Source of the DNA: Diadophis punctatus similis
Taxonomy: Eukaryota; Chordata; Lepidosauria; Squamata; Dipsadidae
Direction: 5' to 3'
Assembly (NCBI GenBank): GCA_023053685.1
Contig: JALIGW010000002.1
Location: 246,370,677 to 246,434,676 of the forward strand
DNA length: 64,000 nt
The notes beneath the pieces were generated by a model. The model ran no database searches, was not told the DNA's origin, and was given only the letters and a program-made list of their open reading frames with translations. The translations under genes and the position numbers were made by a program. Each line of letters begins with the position of its first letter. The stretch's first letter is position 1. Of this stretch, positions 41,595-52,080 are shown piece by piece.

Positions 41595-42140
41595 TGGTAG
41601 AATATATTAAATATATAAATATAGATAAAGTGATACAAGTCTAAGAAATAGCTCCGATATTGGAAAGTTTAGGGTTTTTGAATTTCTAGTCTGCTAACCA
41701 TAGGATGGACTAAGATTAGATGTTCTCGGGGAAGGATACGAGGGAGAAAGAGGAAGTAGAAAGGAAGGGGAGAGAGAGAGGAGGGAAGTAGAAAAGAGGT
41801 AGAGGAGGAGGAAGAAGGTAGAGGGGAGAGAGGGAGATAGAGGGAGGGGAGTAGTATGAAATATAGAAGGAAAGCAGACTGGAGATAAAAATATAAAGGA
41901 GCAAATTAAGGATATATGTCTAGGTTATTCTGGATAGAAATATATTACTATGGATGTTTTGATAATATGGTATATGTATGAATATTTGTGTAAGTGTGGT
42001 GGAAAAAAAAAAGAGCGCCAAGGACCTGATTTTCAGATCAACAATCTACCTCCCTCACTGGCTGAGCTGCTGCTTCCTGCTGGATCAGCGCTTCAGACTC
42101 TAATCTTAGGAAACGCTATTTATTGATTTGTTTCTACGTT
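41595..42140. other. Intron D, purine-rich stretch
   Basis: GGAGAGAGA/GAAGAAGG-rich sequence at 41740-41870, otherwise unassigned. No gene supported. Confidence 0.5.
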
Positions 42141-42149
42141 GTTCGTTGC

Positions 42150-42600
42150 ATTTCATTGCCACTCAACACACACTCCCAAAGGTGCTTTTTTCAAGCGGTA
42201 ACTGGGCTTCCTTGTTTTTCTTTGAAGACATTTTCCTTCTCATCCAAGAAGCTTCTTCAGCTCTGACTGGCTGGATGGTGGGGAAATGGAAGGATAATTT
42301 ATACGCCTTGTGGACAGCTGGTCATTTGCATTCTTTTTAGAGAGTCCTTGAGGCCACCTGGAAGTTTATCTGTGGTCCTCAGGGTCACCTGAGTGGGTGC
42401 GAATGAGTGGGAAGAGCCATCTTGGAACAGTTGAAAGGACTGTGCTGTAGACTGGAGATCGGTGAAGCTTCTTGGATGAGAAGCGAAACGTCTTCAAAGA
42501 AAAACCAGAAAGTCCAGTCGCCTCTTGAAAAAGCTCCTTTGGGACAGCCATGACCTGGATGATTGAGAATCCCCACAGACACTCGACAGCCACTGTTCCC
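42150..42600. repeat. GACGTTTCGCTTCTC-family repeat, longest copy
   Basis: The left arm (CCCAAAGGTGCTTTTTTCAAG, TTTCTTTGAAGACATTTTCC, CATCCAAGAAGCTTCTTC) and the complementary right arm (GAAGCTTCTTGGATGAG, AAGCGAAACGTCTTC, TTTGGGACAGCCATGACC) flank about 200 bp. Class unresolved. Confidence 0.7.
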
Positions 42601-42709
42601 CAGGCAGTGTTGTAAGTCACATTTACTAGATGCGAGCCCTTTGAGGTAAGGCAGGTCAGTCAACAGACTCGCATAAGAAATCCTGGAATTAATCTTTACT
42701 GATCTAGAT

Positions 42710-43190
42710 TATAGGGAATCCTTGACTTACGACCCACAATTTAGCCCAAAATTTCTGTTGTTAAGTGAGACATGTGCTAACTCAAGTTTTGCCCCATTTT
42801 GTGACCTTTGTTGCTATAATTGTTAAGTGAATCACTGCTCTTGATATGTTAGTAAACACGGTGGTTAAAGTGAATCTGGCTTCCTCATTGATTTTGCTTC
42901 TCAAAATAGCAATAGCACTTACACTTATATACCGCTTCATAGTGCTTTACAGCCCTCTCTAAGTGGCTTACAGAGTTCAGCATAAGGTTGCAAAAGGGGA
43001 TCCTGTGACCTTGGGCCAAAGCAGTGGTCGTTACGTACAAACCAGTTGCCAAGCATCTGAATTTTGATCACACGATCATGAGGATGCTAAAGGTCGTGTG
43101 AAAAATAGTCATTTTTCCCCCCAGTGTTGTTGTGACTTCGAACGGTCACTAAACGGTCACTGTTGTACGTCGGAGGACTACCTGTACAAT
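42710..43190. mobile_element. Tigger-like MITE with a SINE fragment
   Basis: Ends TATAGGGAATCCTTGACTTAC and GTACGTCGGAGGACTACCTG. A partial SINE (42905-42983, TATATACCGCTTCATAGTGC...CAGAGTTCAGCAT) is inserted in its middle. Confidence 0.75.
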
Positions 43191-43336
43191 AATGTAGGTT
43201 ATTGTCAATTATTGCCAACAATATGGAAAGCCTATCTTGTCATTATATTGACAATAATACATCCCATTCCTCTGTTCTATTTAAGTTTAAAGGTTACTTG
43301 CTCTACTCTCTGTGTATCTAGGGTAAAGGTTACTTA

Positions 43337-44331
43337 CCGTATTTTTCGGAGTATAAGACGCACCTTTTTACCCTCAAAAAGAGGGTGAAAATTTGGGTGC
43401 GTCTTATACACCGAATATAGCCCCATCCAGCCGCCCCCATTTTTTGGCCTCTGCCTGCCAGCAATTTACCTCTTTGCAGCAAACAGGGCAAAGCCTGATT
43501 AGCACAAGAAGAGATTATCTGCCTCCCGACCTACAGCTTACTGAGGCTTGCAAGCCACGTGGTAAAATGAAACTAACTACGGTGGCTGTAATGAGACAAA
43601 TTGCTGGGAGATAAACTGCTGGCAATGTTAGACTGCTGAAATTGCAAGGAGGTAAGCTATAGTTGCTGTGGCCTAGAGGTAGAGCTCTTGCCTCACAATC
43701 AGGAGGTTGTGAGTTCTATCCTAGGTAGAGGCAGATTCTGTTAATATGTTATTTTGTTAAATGTTTGTAGAGTGTTCAAATTATAAGACTTATTTTTTAA
43801 AGACTGCTTTATTATTGTTCTAGACAACTTAACAAAATGAAGAAGCTTTTTAAAATAAATGCTTGCTCTGAAGAGGCCCAGTGCTATTGTATCTTCTTTT
43901 AAATAGCAGAGAATACTTCCAGAAAGCCACATCAATTTTAAAGATCTGTAAAAGTATAATCTGAAATATCCTGTTTTAGTATTAAGCATTAGTATTAAGT
44001 ATTAGTATTAAAATAAGGCATCTGAGTTAAACCCTGACTTAGTCATGTTTGGAGTAGATCTATTTAAATCATTGGGAGGAGTTAGTGTGATTACATTTAA
44101 GATAACTTTCTGGGATTAATATACTGCCATAATGTACATTTCTCCAATTCTTTGCTATTTCTATGGGTCAGGCACACATGCACAGAAATACACAGCAAAC
44201 AGTGTATATCATCTGTGCTGTTTGCTGGGAGGCAAATTGCTGGGAGGCAGAGGCCTTTTTTCCTTGCTTTCCTCCCCCAAAACTAAGGTGCATCTTATAC
44301 TGCGGTGCGTCTTATACTCCGAAAAATGCGT
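43337..44331. mobile_element. TA-flanked MITE, full length (CCGTATTTTTCGGAGTATAAG)
   Basis: Ends CCGTATTTTTCGGAGTATA and TATACTCCGAAAAATGCG are inverted with TA on both sides. The 995-bp interior has GGTGCGTCTTATACACC palindromes near each end and AT-rich unique sequence. A tRNA-like SINE head (GCCTAGAGGTAGAGCTCTTG, GAGGTTGTGAGTTC) is inserted at 43660-43735. Confidence 0.85.
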
Positions 44332-44627
44332 TACTTATTCAGCTCTTCTATTGTTCTAGCTAAGAGCAAAAGGTTAAACTAGCAATCATGCGCTCACCTG
44401 CTTGTTTGCTTGATATGATTTATCTGTATGCTGTATAATTAACCTGTTACTAGCTAGCTATATTTGGGGTAAGTCAATCATTGTAATTGTATACACAAGA
44501 AACTTGTTATAAATAATAAACTGCAAGTCCAGAGAGCGAGAGAGAGAGCTTCTGAACACGAGGCTGCTCAACTCAGAGAGATTTCTAACTTGGACAAGCT
44601 TTGCTCAAGAAGCCATGTCTCTGTGTC

Positions 44628-44953
44628 TGACGGATAGGAATTTTCCTATCAAAGAGGTGATATAGAATTTTGCTTCTTCGAAGTCATTCTTACTTAGAAA
44701 ATAAAACCGAGATTCAATTCTAATTAACAAAATATTTATTTAAGTACAAAAGTAACAAAAGAATATAAACCTTAAATAAGCTACATTTTCTCAGCTAAGA
44801 ATTCACGTCTGCCTGGCAAGGCTTCAGGAGAAGAAAGAGACTCCTGGAATGCACACATGCGTAGTAAAACATATCACATGTCTACTTGATTAGAAAATAC
44901 AGTAAACCTAGAAATAGTAGAGATGCTCAACTGGCAATATCCACATCGTGACA
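44628..44953 (-). repeat. Solo LTR of a related copia family
   Basis: Read on the minus strand it begins TGTCACGATGTGGATATTG and ends ATCCGTCA. It shares with the full element's LTR the segments TACGCATGTGTGCATTCC, AATAAATATTTTGTTAATTAG, GAATCTCGGTTTTATTTTC and AAGTAAGAATG. It is flanked by 5-bp GACAC duplications (44623-44627, 44954-44958 on the complement). 326 bp, diverged, older than the element at 36132. Confidence 0.88.
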
Positions 44954-45035
44954 GTGTCTATGATTACTACACAATAAAACAACCTTGAGAGCCACACAGC
45001 GTTTCCTCTCCCTCTTATTCTAAAAAAATGTCTCA

Positions 45036-45128
45036 GTCCTGTTAGTTTTAAAGGTATGTGGACTTCAACTCCCAAAATTCCATGCTGGCTGGGGAATTCT
45101 GGGAGCTGAAGTCCACACACCTTAACAG
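45036..45128. mobile_element. Short hairpin MITE
   Basis: Arms GTATGTGGACTTCAACTCCC and GGGAGCTGAAGTCCACACACC around a GCTGGC centre. Confidence 0.75.
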
Positions 45129-45179
45129 CAAAAAGCATTTAGGCTCCACAGTGCTCTGTGAGGTTGACAATGTCAAAGC

Positions 45180-45270
45180 ATGTCCCAAAAGTGCTTTTTC
45201 CCCCCCAAGAAGCAGCTGGAGTTTCTGGTTTTTCTTTGAAGTCGTTTCGCTTCTCACCCAAGAAGCTCTA
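45180..45270. repeat. GACGTTTCGCTTCTC-family fragment
   Basis: GTCCCAAAAGTGCTTTTTC, TTTCTTTGAAGTCGTTTCGC, CTTCTCACCCAAGAAGCTC (parts). Confidence 0.65.
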
Positions 45271-45271
45271 A

Positions 45272-45605
45272 TTTGAGCCGCAGCAGTTAGAGTGCAGTAC
45301 TGCAGGCTACTTTAGCTGACTGTGATCCGCAGGTCAGTGGTTCAAATCTCACCGGCTCAGGGTTGACTCAGCCTTCCATCCTTCCGAGGTAGGTAAAATA
45401 AGGACCCAGATTGTTGGGGGCAATATAAATATATTTATTTATTTGGCAGTTTTTCTATGCCGCCCTACTCCCTCAGGACTCAGGGCGGCGTACAACATTT
45501 TATAAAAACTCCAAACGAATCATTAAAAAGACAATATACATTGCGTAATGGTGTAAACCACTTAGAGAGTGCTTGCACTATGAGGCGGTATATAAATCTC
45601 ACTAA
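45272..45605 (+). mobile_element. tRNA-derived SINE split by an L2-type 3' end
   Basis: SINE head and body (45272-45425) and tail (45540-45605, AAACCACTTAGAGAGTGC) are separated by an inverted L2-type 3' tip (CTATGCCGCCCTACTCC). The flank CAATATA is present on both sides of the inserted piece. Confidence 0.8.
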
Positions 45606-45999
45606 TAAATAATAAATAATAATAAATAAATAAGCTTCTTCAGCTTCTTCTTCTTTAGAAAGAAAGAAAATTGGAGGAGGGGGTAGGATCCATGCTGCCA
45701 TGACGCCCTGGAAGAAAGCTAGGAATTAAATCTAAATGATAGTAAGTTATACAGGTAGTCTTTGACTTACAACAGTTTGTCCAAGTTACAACAGCACTGG
45801 AAAAAAAAACAACGCCTTAAATCCCCTTAATACTGGTTTCTCATTGGCTCTTTTCAATTCTGTTTCGGTTCTGTTACTAATCTGTGCTGTGTCACGATTC
45901 CTAAAATAAAGAAAGCTTTATAACTTCATTCGATAAATGTTTGAGTCCTATCATGTGTGTGTATACCCTGGCAAGCGATCTGAGCTGTGTGTGCTAGTC

Positions 46000-46330
46000 T
46001 GTCACGCAGTGATTTTATTGCCTGTTATATGTATATGCAGGGAGATGCATCCCTATTCAATATAATGGTTTATTCCTGAGCACGTGATTGATATGTTCTT
46101 GTATGCATGTGTGCATTCCTTTCTCCGATCTGTCCTTCTGTTCCTGGCTTCCATTGAAGGAAGACCTACTTTTATATCAGGCATGTAGTTAATGAGGATA
46201 TATTGTTTTTGTACCGAAATAAACATTTTTACTTAGACTTTTAAACTGCGGTTTCTTTTCTAATGTCTGATGTCCGGGAAAAGATCAAACTTCTCCTTTG
46301 TGAGATTAATTATCACCTCTTTCACTAACA
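46000..46330 (+). repeat. Probable diverged copia solo LTR next to a splice donor
   Basis: Starts TGTCACGCAGTG and ends TTCACTAACA. It shares with the full LTR the order GATATGTTCTTGTATGCATG, GTGTGCATTCC and GAAATAAACATTTT...TTTCTTTTCTAATGTC. No target duplication is visible. Its right end lies 12 bp from the last base of the gene D linker exon. Confidence 0.5.
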
Positions 46331-46342
46331 CATTTATCTTAC

Positions 46343-46469
46343 CTTCTGAATTGCCCCCATCCTCCTCCTCTTGCTTGATCTTGCAGTTGAGCTGCCTCTC
46401 TGCGGGAATTAATGGCGTCTGCTCAGGGGTGAGAAAACTCACAGCCACCTCCTGGATCAGCCCTGGTCC
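46343..46469 (-). CDS. Gene D linker exon
   Basis: 127 bases between acceptor TTGTTGGCAG and donor GAAG|GTAAGA, open in phase 0 and ending in phase 1. The product contains GPGLIQEVAVSFLTPEQTPLIP and an SUMO-site-like CKIKQEEED. Sumoylation is inferred from the psi-KxE pattern (IKQE) only. It joins the SCAN exon (phase 0) to the zinc-finger exon at 35724 (phase 1) in frame. The adjacent solo-LTR-like sequence begins just past the donor. Confidence 0.85.
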
Positions 46470-46541
46470 CTGCCAACAAAATCCGATTTAGGGATACAGA
46501 TAGCCCTCGACTTACAACCCTTCATTCAGCAACGGTTCAAA

Positions 46542-46605
46542 GTTAGAATAGAATAATGGAAGGGACCTTGTAGGTCATCTACTCCAACCCCCTGTTCAAC
46601 TAGGG
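46542..46605 (-). mobile_element. CR1 3' tip
   Basis: AATGGAAGGGACCTTGTAGG and CTCCAACCCCCTGTTC. Confidence 0.7.
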
Positions 46606-46607
46606 CT

Positions 46608-46941
46608 ATCAAACTCGATTTCATTGAGGGCCGCATCAGAGTTGTGTTTGACCTGGGGAGGGGGCTGGAGGGGCGTGACTGGCCATGATGGCCTCCTGCA
46701 CCCTCTGCCTGCAAAAATTGAGCTGGGTTGTGTGTGCATTTTCGCTGGCAGAGGGTGCAGGAGGCTGTCGCATCCGAAAATGGGGCCTGGAAGGATAACG
46801 TGCGGCCCTCCCAAGCACCATTTTCGCTGGCAGAGGCACTGTGGGCTGGCCCTTCGCTGTTTCCAGGGCGGCCCCGCGGGCCAGATTTAAGCACCCCATG
46901 GGCTGGATCTGGCCCACGGGCCTTGTGTTTGACACCCCTAC
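46608..46941. mobile_element. hAT-like element (ATCAAACTCG / TTTGACACCCCTA ends)
   Basis: Weakly inverted ends of the form GGG.TATCAAACTC and TTTGACACCCCTA. The interior holds three GCCTGCAAAAAT/CGCTGGCAGAGG palindromic units. No clean target duplication. Confidence 0.55.
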
Positions 46942-47104
46942 CCCTAAACTGGCTCTCCTTCTTGAGACCGCTTGACAAATCCAGGATGACAATTTTCTAC
47001 ACATTTGGACTGAGGCAGGGACTAAGCAGACAAACAATTAATGCCAAAGAAAATATGTTAGAATTCACCATCCCTGGAAAACGGAGGTGAACATGAACAT
47101 TAAT

Positions 47105-47490
47105 CAGAATACAGCTGGAAGGGACCTTGGAGGACTTCTAGTCCAGCCCCCTGCTCAAGCAGGACCCTATATCATTTCTGACAGACGGCAGTCCAGTCTC
47201 TTCTTGAAAGCTTCCAGTGATGAAGCTCCCACAACTTCTGAAGGCAACTTCTGTTCCATTGGTTGATTGTTCTCACTGTCAGAAAATATCTCTCTATTTC
47301 TAGGCTGAATCTCTCCTTGATCAGTTTCCCTCCATTATTCCTTGTCTGGCCTTCGGGCGCCCTGGAAAATAGCTTGACCCCCCCCTTCCTCTCTGTGGCA
47401 GCCCCTCAAATATTGGAACATTGCTATCATGTCTCCCCTGGTCCTTCTCTTCACTAGACTAGCCATGCCCAGTTCCTGCAACCGCTCTTC
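47105..47490 (-). mobile_element. CR1 LINE 3' end, truncated by the next element
   Basis: CAGCTGGAAGGGACCTTGG through the ORF2-tail complement (RTRGDMIAMFQYLRG in translation), stopping at the hAT-like sequence at 47491. Confidence 0.85.
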
Positions 47491-48043
47491 ATAGGTGGCA
47501 CGCAGAGCCCTCTCTGCGGGCACATGAGCTGTCGCCCAGCTCAGCTCCACCGCGCATGCGCACGTGCCTCCCGCCGGCCAGCCGATTTTCGGGTATCTGC
47601 CGTGCATGCGTGGGGCGCATGCGGGAGATGCATGTCCATGCGCGGGAGTGGGGGGGTCGCACGCATATGCATGGGTGGGCGAAGGGAACACGGGGGGGGT
47701 GCAGCACCCCCCCCTCATGGCCCATTTTTGGTTCCATGAGGCTGCATGGAGGCCTGCTAGGCCCAAAATGGGGCGTGGGGGGTGCAGTGCTCCCCCGCGG
47801 CCCGTTTTTGGTCCCAGGAGGCTACAGGGAGGTCTGCTAGGCCCAAAATGAGGTGGGGGGAGCAAGGGGACGGGTCACACGCGCATGCGCAGGGGGCAGG
47901 GGGAGCGCAGGAGGGTCGCGCGTGCATGCGGGGCATGCGAGGGGGGGGGGTCACGCGCGCATTGCATTATGGGTGCCGGCATGCACGCGCGCTGTTGCGT
48001 GCACGCTTTTGGTATACAACGAGAAAAAGATTAGCCATCACTG
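47491..48043. mobile_element. Partial hAT element (GTGATGGC family)
   Basis: Right end AGATTAGCCATCACTG is present; the left end is missing, and it begins at AGGTGGCACGCAGAGCC. It has GCATGCGC-rich internal palindromes and two near-identical 60-bp units around GGCCCATTTTTGG/GGCCCGTTTTTGG. Confidence 0.7.
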
Positions 48044-48425
48044 ATATAGATAGTCCTCAACTTACAATCTTTCATGTAGTGACTGTTAAAACGGCACCGC
48101 AAAAAGTGACTTGTGACCGTTTTTCACACATCTGTTGCAGAATCCCTGGGGTCAGGTGATCACAATCCAGACGCCTGACAACTCGCTCATATTTAGGACA
48201 GCTGTGAGATCTGTGGGGTCATGTGATCACCTTTTGCGTCCTTCTGCCAAGCAAAGTCAACGGGGAAGCCAGACACAACTTTACAGCTGTGCTACAACTG
48301 ACTTAACATCCGCAGGGATTCACAACTATGGCAAGAAAAGTTGTAAAATGGAACAAAACTCACACTTAATAGCCGCAACAGAAATTTTGGGCTCGGTGGT
48401 GGTCATAAATTGAGGACTAGCTGTT
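48044..48425. mobile_element. Tigger-like MITE
   Basis: Ends ATAGATAGTCCTCAACTTAC and CATAAATTGAGGACTAGCTG, 380 bp. It lies just downstream (minus sense) of the gene D SCAN exon. Confidence 0.75.
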
Positions 48426-48647
48426 CTTATTGTATTTATCTTTTTTTAAAAAAAACCCTGCCCATCTCCCTCACACACTGGTGATATTTTGCACGGAATG
48501 AAATTCAGCGGATCCAAAATGCTTCACCCTCGCTCTATTATATTACAAATGTGGCTAATTTTCAAGTGAAGAATTGTGGGTGCCTCTAGCAACCTAATCC
48601 ACGCTCAGTAACACAAAAGGGCTGGGATTGTAATCTTTAAACCATAC

Positions 48648-49467
48648 CTCACGTGACTCTGATTTGACCTCCTGCTGGCCCCTCAGGAAGTCCTCCACCA
48701 GAGCCACCGCCTGGGAACACGTGTCCGGTCCTCCTGCCCGGATCCAGCTCTGGAGGTCCGATGGGAGGCTGGCCAGGAACTGCTCCAGAATCAGCAGCTC
48801 CAGGATCTGCTCCTTGGAGTGTCTCTCTGGCTTCAGCCACTGGAGACATAGCTCTTGGAGGTGGCTGTGGATCCCTCGGGGGTCTCCCACCTCCTGGCAG
48901 CAGAACTGCCGGAAATGTTGGCGCTGCATCTCCATTTTCAGGGCTTCCCCTCGCAAGATGGCCGCCTTCACTTTCCCGTAGTCCTCCCGATCTCTGGCTT
49001 CCAGACTTCGGAAGGCCTCTTCGGCTTCTCCACTCAGCGCTGGCAGAAGATGGGCCGCCCACTGTTCTGAGGGCCACTGACAGGCTTGGGCCACCTGCTC
49101 AAAGGACGCGAGGAAGGCCTTGGTATCTTCCCAAGGGGAAGCCTGTGAAAAACCTGGGCTGTCGCCCCCTTTGTAGGCGGGTTGCAAGGTCTTGAGGAAC
49201 TGCTGCCACTGGGCTTCCCAGCGTTCTTCCATCCCACGGAATGGCTCTCCTTTACTTTTTTGCGATGCTCCCCATCCTGGTTGCTCAGGAACAGAGGGGG
49301 GCCGAATTTCGCAGGGGAGTTTTCCTAGACCTGTTTCTTCTAATTTTGGTTCCGAAATATACAGAGGCTGAACTTGATGGATGGGGTTTTCTGGTCCTCC
49401 CTTCCATTGGGGACCTGCAATTTTTTTCTCTTTGATTGATTTCTCTGACGCCTCTTTGCTCTTGGAT
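48648..49467 (-). CDS. Gene D SCAN-domain exon
   Basis: A full SCAN domain (ASPWEDTKAFLASFEQVAQACQW, LLPALSGEAEEAF, CCQEVGDPRGIHSHL, QWLKPERHSKEQ, ILELLILEQFLASLP, SQAVALVEDFL) ends in phase 0 at GTGAG|GTATGG. About 80 open codons precede the first Met (MEERWEAQW), including SKSKEASEKSIKEKK and WGASQKSKGEPF. A TTCTAG acceptor at 49468 would open the exon in phase 2. That is the phase left by a donor in the CENPB-HTH exon at 57305, so an N-terminal extension from that exon is possible. The upstream sequence stays open beyond this acceptor, so the boundary is not certain. The linker at 46469 and the zinc-finger exon at 35724 follow in frame. Confidence 0.9.
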
Positions 49468-49561
49468 CTAGAATGTTCAAAGATCAGATTTAGCCGACCA
49501 AACTTAAGGAAGCTAATATAGTTTGAAAAGAGTTATAAAGCAGCTGATACAGGCAGCTCAT

Positions 49562-49800
49562 GACTTATTTATTTATTTATTTATTTTGTTATTCTTATAT
49601 GCCGCCCAACTCCCGAAGGACTCAGGGCGGCGTACAACATAAGAAATACAAGAATAGACAAAATTTCAAACAATTTAAAAACAGTACAAAATTTTAAAAA
49701 AACAGTATAAAAGCAGCAACAACATCCATCCATTCAACCACATACATACTTGGGGGGTAAGCTCAGATGGGTTAAGCTGTCCCCCCCACCTGCAGGACTT
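49562..49800 (-). mobile_element. L2-type LINE 3' end
   Basis: (ATTT)n, then ATGCCGCCCAACTCCCGAAGG and CAGGGCGGCGTACAAC in complement orientation, fading into A-rich sequence. Confidence 0.75.
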
Positions 49801-49930
49801 AAGACCACAATGGAGCCAAAAAACGTATGCCGCTAAGTGAGACATTTGTTAAGTGAGTTTTTGCCCCATTTCACGACTTTCCTTACCACAGTTGTTAAGT
49901 GAATCACTGCAGTTGTTGAGATAGTAGCAC
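49800..49930. mobile_element. Partial Tigger-like MITE
   Basis: GTGAGACATTTGTTAAGTGAG and ACAGTTGTTAAGTGAATCAC (parts). The outer end lies at 49550, split by the L2-type insertion. Confidence 0.6.
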
Positions 49931-50329
49931 AATTGTTACTGAACCGTGAATGAAATAAGCAAGTCAAGGATGCTGGCTCCTTCAGCTTCACATTTTGGAA
50001 AATGGCTTTTATACCAGGGTGACTTAGGCCCACCCCACCTATAAGCTGGGGATGAGACAATCAACGTAACATAGTTTAATGGCCCTTTTCCAATTATGCA
50101 GAAAGTCTCCATACTTTTTCATAAGTCTTTTTCTCTACCATGGACCTTTCTGAAGAGTGGATGTTTTATTTCCACCCATTTTTGACTGAGCAAGTATCTA
50201 TACCCGTGGTGGCGAACCTATGGCACGCGTGCCACAGGTGGCACGCGGAGCCATTTCGGCTGGCACGCCACGGGTCCGGCACATTCTACTTCCAGGTTTC
50301 TGGCGCGCATGCGCAGAGCTGCTAGAGCT

Positions 50330-51810
50330 ACCCGAAGCAGAAGGAGGAGGGGCGGTTGCGCAGGCTGGGCGGCTCGCGTAACCGCTCCCTCCTCCTTCTG
50401 CTGCCAGCCTCATGTTCCTGCTTCTGCCCGGAGTGCCAGGCTTGGAGCAGAAGGAGGAGGGGGCAGTTGCGCGAGCCGCCCAGCCTGCGCAACCGCCCCC
50501 TTCTCCTGCTCCAAGCCTCGCACTCCGGGCACCAGCCGGAACGTGAGGCTGGCAGGAGAAGGAGGAGGGAGCGGTTACGCGAGCCGCCCAGCCTGCGCAA
50601 CCGCCCCCTTCTCCTGCTCCAAGCCTCGCACTCCGGGCACAAGCCGGAACGTGAGGCTGACAGGAGAAGGAGGAGGGAGCGGTTACGCGAGCCGCCCAGC
50701 CTGTGCAACCGCCCCTCCTCCTTCTCCTGCCAGCCTCACGTTCCGGCTTGTGCCCGGAGTGCGAGGCTTGGAGCAGGAGAAGGGGGCGGTTGCGCAAGCT
50801 GGGCGGCTCGCGTAACCGCTCCCTCCTCCTTCTCCTGTCAGCCTCACGTTCCGGCTTGTGCCCAGAGTGCGAGGCTTGGAGCAATAGCAATAGCAATAGC
50901 ACTTTACTTATATACCGCTTCATAGTGCTTTACAGCACTCTCTAAGCGGTTTACAGAGTTCAGCATATTGCCCCCAACAATCTGGGTCCTCATTTTACCC
51001 ACCTCAGAAGGATGGAAGGCTGAGTCAACCTTGAGCCTAGTGAGATTTGAACAGCTGAAGTGCCGAACTAGCAATCAGCTGAAGGTCGCAATGCTGCTTT
51101 TAACCACTGCGCTATCTCAGCTCCTGCGAGGCTTGGAGTGCGAGGCTTGGAGCAGGAGAAGGGGGCGGTTGCGCAGGCTGGGCGGCTCGCGTAACCGCTC
51201 CCTCCTCCTTCTCCTGCCAGCCTCACGTTCCGGCTTGTGCCCGGAGTGCGAGGCTTGGAGCAGGAGAAGGGGGCGGTTGCGCAGGCTGGGCGGCTCGCGT
51301 AACCGCTCCCTCCTCCTTCTCCTGCCAGCCTCACGTTCCGGCTGGTGCCCGGAGTGCGAGGCTTGGAGCAGGAGAAGGGGGCGGTTGCGCAGGCTGGGCG
51401 GCTCGCGTAACCGCTCCCTCCTCCTTCTCCTGTCAGCCTCACGTTCCGGCTTGTGCCCGGAGTGCGAGGCTTGGAGCAGGAGAAGGGGGCGGTTGCGCAA
51501 GCTGGGCGGCTCGCGTAACCGCTCCCTCCTCCTTCTCCTGTCAGCCTCACGTTCCGGCTTGTGCCCGGAGTGCGAGGCTTGGAGCAGGAGAAGGGGGCGG
51601 TTGCGCAGGCTGGGCGGCTCGCGTAACCGCTCCCTCCTCCTTCTCCTGTCAGCCTCATGTTCCGGCTTGTGCCCGGAGTGCGAGGCTTGGAGCAGGAGAA
51701 GGGGGCGGTTGCGCAGGCTGGGCGGCTCGCGTAACCGCCCCCTCCTCCTTCTGCTGTCAGCCTCACGTTCCGGCTTGTGCCCGGAGTGCGAGGCTTGGAG
51801 CAGGAGGGGG
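50330..51810. repeat. GC-rich minisatellite, 108-bp unit with inverted segments
   Basis: From 51130 to 51806 about six head-to-tail units recur every 108 bp (spacing measured between successive GCGAGGCTTGG motifs at 51248, 51356 and 51464). Each contains AGCAGGAGAAGGGGGCGGTTG, CGGCTCGCGTAACCGC and CAGCCTCACGTTCCGGC pieces. At 50330-50880 the same unit appears in both orientations. Long frames of RRRRG/LLLL type on both strands are products of the repeat. Confidence 0.93.
50883..51124 (-). mobile_element. tRNA-derived SINE inside the minisatellite
   Basis: CAATAGC tail complement, TATATACCGCTTCATAGTGC, and the head ending CTGCGCTATCTCAGCTC. Confidence 0.9.
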
Positions 51811-52080
51811 CGGTTACACGTGCGCAGTAGATGTGCGCATGCGCGGTGCGGGCGCGTGCGTGGTGCAGGCGCGTGCATGTAGGTGTGCGCATGCGCAGGG
51901 GGGGGTGCGCATTGCATTTTGGGTAGTGGCACGCGGGAGCGCTGGTGGGTGTGCGCGCCCCTATTTTTGGCATGCTGAGAGAAAAAGGTTCGCCACCGCT
52001 GATCTATACAGTAGTAGATTAGATGATCTCTACGGTTCATTCCAATATTTCCATTCTTTGATTCTCAGGTTCCCATAGAA

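Larger units (their letters stand above)
50204..52001. mobile_element. hAT element expanded by a 108-bp minisatellite
   Basis: Ends CCGTGGTGGCGAACC and GGTTCGCCACCGCTG, flanked by exact ATCTATAC at 50196-50203 and 52002-52009. Most of the 1.8-kb interior is the tandem array listed separately. A SINE is inserted at 50883-51124. Confidence 0.92.

Noticed and set aside
50198..52040. Frames of 240-307 codons on both strands
   Set aside because: Made by the 108-bp minisatellite, whose unit is a multiple of three, so every frame stays open and repeats.
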